From: Eucalyptus grandis
Taxonomy: Eukaryota > Streptophyta > Magnoliopsida > Myrtales > Myrtaceae
NCBI RefSeq assembly: GCF_016545825.1
Contig: NC_052618.1
Span: 36,898,196-36,962,195 of the forward strand
DNA length: 64,000 bases
Reading direction: 5' to 3'
The number at the start of each line of letters is the position of its first letter. The first letter of the stretch is position 1. Under the pieces are notes generated by a model. The model saw only the letters and a list, made by a program, of their open reading frames with translations, did no database searches and was not told where the DNA came from. The translations under genes were made by a program, and so were the position numbers. Shown piece by piece: positions 58,674-64,000 of this stretch.

Positions 58674-61600
58674 TCACAAAAGAATGGTCACATGCCTGGT
58701 TTCAACACCTTGAGATAGTGCAAATGTTGAATTTGCAGTTTGATCTCCATGCATGACGCTTACTTCGTACTCGCCAAGGAAACCCTCAAAACTGTACGAC
58801 CCGTGCTCGTTGGTCTTCCCATTGACCTCCTTGGTCCTCCATTCCCCCAGAAGACTGTCCACCACGTCGCCAGCCGGAAGGTTTCGGAAGTCAGCGTCTG
58901 TCAAGCACATTTGGTAGCACCCGTTGGGATGGAGGGCGGTCCAGAGCATGATACCGTTTAAGGAAGGATGAGAAAAGCCTTCTCTTAAAACTTCTTCCAA
59001 ATGAAGGGCCTGTTGCAAGCCACAGAATCAGGTTATGCTCAAGCAATAAATCATCCTTCAATATGCTCAGATATGTGCATTAGACCCGTTATATTAAACT
59101 AGGATTAATGTTTGGTTAAATTTGAAGAAAGTTCAACAGTTGCTATGAGAATTCCGTTCGAAATCAAGAAAAGAAACATGGTCTTGCCACTGCCAAATGT
59201 CTATGAACACTAACCATCAAATCAGCACAAAAAGAATCACAGGCAACGAAGTCTTTCTATTGCACAGCCACAAATAGGTGGTTTTGACTATCAGTTTTTG
59301 CCATCCAAAACCACATTTGCCGACTGACTATGCTTCAGTACCTGTGCCTCCTTACTGAGGGTGCTGCTAATGTCGACCTCGGTTAGCCACATTGGAAGCC
59401 TGAGTGTGCCCAGTTTGTCTAGGATAGCTCTCATTAGGGGCAGGTTTGGCACCGTGAAGTGACCCTCCAAGCCAATTCCGTCCATTGAAATGCCGCCGCG
59501 CTTGAGGTCTCTCATCCTCGAGATGTAGCTGTCCACGGTGGAATTGGCATCGCTACAGGTCTCCAGCACATTGAACTCGTTCATGAAGAGGGTGGCCAGC
59601 GGATCCGACTCATGTGCCGTTTGGAAGAAATGCAGTGTTGCGTTGGGCCCGAGCCGCTGCTCGTAGAAATCGAAGTGGAGCATCTCATTACTCACGTCCC
59701 AGTGTACGAATTCTTCCCTGTATCGGCTCATCAGGCTTTGGATCCTGGTGTCCACTGCGGACTCAAGTTGGGGCCCCGAGAGATTTTGGACCCACTCAGG
59801 ATTGTATTTTGGGTCCTCCCAGAAGATGTTGTGGCCTCTGGTGACAATCCGGTTTGCTCGGATGAACTCCAGCATCTCATCTGCGATAGTGTAGTTAATC
59901 TGTCCGGGGTAGGGCTCAGTTGCGTACCACTTGAGTTCATTCTCAAATACTGCTGCATTAAATCGCTCGACAAACCAGCTCTGTAGAAAGAAAATTTTGA
60001 CAAACATGCCGCGACTGATTACAATAGCTTTCCATATGACGATTCTCATCAAACTTGCTCGCAATTCGCATCATAGAAGTTCAGTTAGTGTCTAGAAATG
60101 AAAGGAGCCTAACCTGATAAGCCTCATTCCCAAGAATGGTCTTCGCTATGGCAGATCCAAATGGGAAATCTTTGTAGACTTGCTTAACATTAATTTCCAC
60201 TCCTTGTAACCTGTCTCCGTTATGATTTGATACATGGATCATCACGGCACGCTTCCTTACCTGAAACTCTCCAGAAGATCTCTCTTTAAAGAAACTAGTC
60301 ACTGAAAAATGAATGAACCAAGTTCACAAGGAAAACACTATTCCATGGCATTTCTTCAGTGATATAGCACCTCTATCTTATTTCGAGGGAGATCGTGTTG
60401 TAAGCAACGAGTTTTATAGCATTTTGCACTTCCGTTGATTGGCAAAATACAAGGAAAGAAGCTAAGAAACCGGAAACTCACACCAAAATTAGAAAACCCG
60501 CATTTTCTTAATGACAAAAAGTATTGCTGCGAAGAGCAGAAGTACGGTGCTCACTTTGTTTATCATGTCTTGCTGATTTCTCCTCCATTGCTGATCAGTG
60601 AATGGTTGGAGCGAAGTGCTAGTGATTGCTATGGCGATATATCTGCCATCTGAGCTCTTCAAATCAACCGTGCCGAGGGAAAAAGAAATGAACAAACAAA
60701 AGTGATGCAATAAGAACTGAATTGTGGTCATTTTGGAAAACACATCTTTGTAAATGGTCACCTGAAAGGACAGTGTAGCGGAGTTTGATGGCAAATCCAA
60801 AGTGAATCCGCCCTTGAGAAATGACCAGCAACCACTTTTCGCGGCGACAGTCCCTATGCAATCGTATGTTTCATGGTTTGTCCTCAAACTGGCTGTGACA
60901 AGAGCAGAATCTGAATCCGAACTCTCTATTTTCACCCAACCTGCGAGATATTATTCATTCATGTGGCCTGAAGCCGAGAACAATTCTAATGACAGATCCA
61001 ATCGGAAGGATAAAAAGTTCGTGCATACATGAATTGGAAAATGGTTGTCCTAAGGCGTGTTCAAGTCAATTGAATCAATGAAAATTCTTAGCGGCAGCCC
61101 TGTGTGTGCAGACTCTCACACTGTTCTCACACTTCATTAACTCTACTAAAGTGTTTTGCAAGACTTAAGAGTCGCACTCACTCCATCCTTGCCATATACC
61201 AGTACAATACTTGTGTAACTTGAATTTTCACAAATAAATTATTGACTTCTACTTGGACACGCCAAAAAGAAAACATGATATGCAAATGCGATGAGTGTGA
61301 TGATGACATGCTAATGTAGCATAGTCAAAAAATTGAATTTTAGTATCGACCCGTTTTTAGATGTGAACTTGAAGAGTGGAGGTTTAAATGTCGACACTAA
61401 CAATCAAACAGTTTCTGCTGGTGCAGGTGCCAATGTACCACCGCCCATTTCTTTTGATGTACCATCGGCCCATTTAATGACCAGGACGAGAACTATGTCA
61501 TCAAACCAACTCCTAACTAACCCTTAAATAATGCAAAAGAGAAAAATTAATCAGATGGAAGAAGATATAGAATTAGAAGCAAACTGGAGAAGGAGTATTT

Positions 61601-61716
61601 AGTTGAGGCGGTGAGATTGTGCAGCAGGAGGCTGGAGAAGAAGAAGCAAATTGTGGAAGCTGATGAGGCTCGAGTATGCCTCCATTGTAGAGCGGCTTCT
61701 CTGGCTCCTCCTTGCA
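58674..61716 (-). CDS. GH10 endo-1,4-beta-xylanase with carbohydrate-binding domain (5' end incomplete)
   Basis: Hydrolyses xylan in the cell wall. Minus-strand exons: 61716-61585 (CKEEPEKPLYNGGIL, then LHNLTASTKYSF in another frame), 60940-60762, 60656-60555, 60260-60114, 59980-59342 and 59009-58674. The first three belong to a CBM4/9-like binding module (CWSFLKGGFTLDLPSN, SLQPFTDQQWR). The GH10 barrel follows (AVFENELKWYATEP, TRGHNIFWEDPKY). The acid/base Glu is in HWDVSNEML and the nucleophile Glu in WLTEVDIS. It ends with GIMLWTALHPNGCYQMCLTD and a beta-rich C-terminus. The last five exons are in phase. Exon 61716-61585 needs a 1-bp change to join, and no signal-peptide exon is identified. 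So it is either a recent pseudogene or a sequence error. Confidence 0.8.
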
Positions 61717-64000
61717 CTGCCCATTTAACGACCAATACAGATTACTCATAAAGTAGAAATCTTTTGGAATGCCATGTGCTAAACTTGCTTGAAATGACTA
61801 ATCCTTATGGGGTTGTCATGTATAATCTACCTTGGTGTAAGCAGTGTGATCATATTGGGGGTCATCTGCACCATAAGAGAGACCTTTCATGGTTAAATGA
61901 CATTACAAGGATAAACCCAAAAAAAAAAAAAAAACCCACATCAGAGAGAAAGAGAGAGAGAGAACCGAGGGAAGCAGCAATCCAAGGAGAGCACAAGAGG
62001 AGGAAGAAAACCAAGAAACTGATGAAAGCAGAGGCGTCTTTCATCTTCTTTTGTTCTTTTCCTTTCTCTGGTGGAAAAGTGATTGAATAAGCAGCGAGGG
62101 AGAGAAGGAGAGAGAGAGACAGAGACAGGGACAGGGACAGGGACAGAGACTCCTTTTAAGCAGAGTGGTAGATGAACGAGACGGTTCGGCTGATCAGGGT
62201 CATGGCATTTCCATTGACGAAGAGAAACGAAAAGCAAGCTGCCAAGACAGAGCATAGAGACAGAGGCACGCACGGAGAGCGTGTCGAGTGAATGTTGTTG
62301 ACCGAGTTTTTGGGCGTGTGGGGTTGGGGTTGTGGAATCACAAGGGAATAGTGTGAAAGAGGATATCGTCCCGTGCCTCTTCTTCACGTTCACAGGAAAG
62401 GTGAAGCGAGCGAGGGAGATTCATGTGAACGAAAATTCTCGTGTTCGGTTCCGTGACTGACAACTCGACCGTCCCTCCCGAGGCCTCCAACACACACGTT
62501 CGTTCTCCTTGTTTTTTTGTGTTGCGTTTCCGCCTTTCCAATGATGCTTCCCCGTCATCTATACTAAAACTGGAGTACTACAGATGGTTTTGGAACGGAG
62601 GACCGGACCGCTTGGTCCTTGGACCGATCTGGTCCAGTTCTTGAGCGGTCCAATGAAGATGATAATAAAATTAAAATGCAACCCCTCACACATTAGACAT
62701 TGAGAACATAAACTACTCGTTTCTAGCGATAAATTCATGAATTTGACCACATCATAAATTCATTATGATACTAATTAGTCGGTGTTGTACTCTTTTTGAG
62801 AGTTCATAGATTATTCATAGTGGTTAAGTTTATGGGTGGCTTATCAAACATAGAAGACAAAGGTAGACAACGAAGCAACTCCAAGTGGGACATGTGAGAA
62901 GGGAAGGGACATAAATTTGTGTGCCAAATAAAAAATAAAAAATCATCGGTTCGATTTGGTTCCCCTGAGAACCGGGGATTAGACTGAAAATCACTGGTTC
63001 CAGTTTTATGGAATCAGGAACTCGACCAGCCCCCTCGGAAATCACCTAGAATTAGTTTGGTCCAGTCCGATCTAGGAGTTTTCAGTTTGGTCCAATGTTG
63101 CTCACCTTCATAGAGAGTGAAGTCAATCCAATACCAAATTCGAGCTCGACTCAACTCTCCTACTCAAGGTTTAAAACTCGACTTGAGCTTGATTGAGTAT
63201 GAAAAATTTATCTCAAATCTCAACTTTACTTGATTCCAATAAATTTATAAAGGAAATCAAGCCCGATTAAAAAAAAAAATTCTGAACATTGTGGATAGAA
63301 CAATGCTATTTCCACCATCTATAAGATTAAATCCACTCAATTTTCACAAAAAGGCAAAATCACCCTAACCAATCAATTGCAATTTAAAATGGCGGTTTTT
63401 TTTTTTTTTCTATTTCTATCTTGAATCTAGTTACCATAATTAAGAATTTCACATGTTTTTGTTTATTATGGGCACTTTGGTTTCTTTTTTGAATGTTGGA
63501 ATTTACTTCCGCGGTGATTGGTTTAACGGAAAAGAAAAAATTACAAGAAACCAAATTCTACCTATGTTGTCAAGCGAATTTATGGATCAATTGTCAAATA
63601 GAATGTAGAAATTTTTTAACATAGACAATTTTTTAACATAGTTACTTGTTTATAAACTTACACTTTTGTTGTTCATATCACCATTTGGAACTTTTCTTAT
63701 CAGTTGTTATTTATATACATACACATATAATGGGTTCATAGGATGAAACAAAAAAAGAAAAAGACCCTCTTTAAAGATTTTCCAAAAATATAATCATAGT
63801 TACATTCTTCAACCTGAACTAAAATTTAATTAAATCAATTGCATAAAATAAGATTTTTTTTTTAAATCACTATATTGGGTTGACAAAAATTAATATTATT
63901 CATAAAGTGCTCATGAGAAAACTATCAAGATACCTCATACACAACACTTTTAAGTCAGTGTTTTTGGGGTATTCCTAAATACTGCTATAATGTTTTTACA
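61717..64000. other. Non-coding interval upstream of the xylanase gene
   Basis: No supported gene. 61935-62150 is rich in GA and GGGACA repeats. 62200-62400 could contain an unrecognised first exon or promoter of the xylanase gene on the minus strand. 62590-63110 has 'ggtccggaccg' and 'gaaccggg'-type inverted motifs suggestive of a degraded MITE. 63100-64000 is AT-rich. Confidence 0.4.
62110..62150. repeat. (GAGACA/GGGACA)n minisatellite
   Basis: Six to seven 6-bp units in purine-rich sequence upstream of the xylanase gene. Confidence 0.85.

Noticed and set aside
59612..59986. Plus-strand frame of 124 codons opposite the xylanase
   Set aside because: Antisense shadow of the GH10 catalytic exon.
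61333..61740. Plus-strand frames (e.g. KLEKEYLVEAVRLCSRRLE) that look like exons of an unknown gene
   Set aside because: The minus strand of the second part encodes the conserved xylanase N-terminal exon (EPEKPLYNGGIL), so the plus-strand reading is a shadow. The 61333-61527 frame has no family features.
1..64000. CRISPR arrays, tRNA, rRNA or operon-like structures
   Set aside because: None seen. Tandem arrays are microsatellites or transposon parts, and no cloverleaf with a GGTTCRANNCC arm was found by eye. The genes are split and eukaryotic.

Overview
This is a plant nuclear window, AT-rich and packed with transposons. The genes have split exons with GT..AG introns and encode plant-specific families (BED-type NB-LRR, P-class PPR, MATH/TRAF-like, thaumatin-like, GH10 xylanase with carbohydrate-binding domain). 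This points to a eudicot. A woody Myrtaceae such as Eucalyptus is my guess from the look of the repeats; nothing in the sequence proves it.

Layout. 1-9.8 kb: a young 3.07-kb non-autonomous Gypsy-like LTR element (510-3583) sits inside a ~600-bp dispersed repeat, which recurs at 8.9-9.5 kb and 18.1-18.5 kb. Between these lie large terminal-inverted-repeat (TIR) foldback elements, one nested in another. 9.8-17.3 kb: a decayed 7.5-kb Copia element on the minus strand with both LTRs. 18.7-21.6 kb: a non-processed pseudogene of the exosome subunit RRP42. 22.4-24.0 kb: an intact intronless PPR gene (minus). 24.8-31.6 kb: a PIF/Harbinger-like TIR element split by a ~5.9-kb L1-type LINE. 31.9-32.8 kb: MATH-domain gene fragments. 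34.8-39.6 kb: a four-exon BED-CC-NB-LRR resistance-type gene (1,433 codons, all introns phase 1). 40.2-43.8 kb: a second, truncated PPR-MATH segment, so the NLR gene lies between two direct copies of a PPR-MATH block. 43.9-44.4 kb: a solo Copia LTR immediately upstream of the MATH pseudogene start. 44.4-54.5 kb: mostly non-coding DNA with small TIR elements and one retroposed fragment with a 16-bp target duplication. 55.0-56.9 kb: a four-exon thaumatin-like protein gene (plus). 58.7-61.7 kb: a GH10 endo-xylanase gene (minus) whose 5' exon carries a frameshift. 61.7-64 kb: non-coding.

Functionally, only the PPR gene (organelle RNA processing), the BED-NLR (immune receptor) and the thaumatin-like gene look intact. 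The xylanase is intact over its catalytic part. The rest is mobile DNA and broken duplicates. The duplicated segments are useful because they preserve empty sites for several insertions, so the order of events can be read from the window itself.
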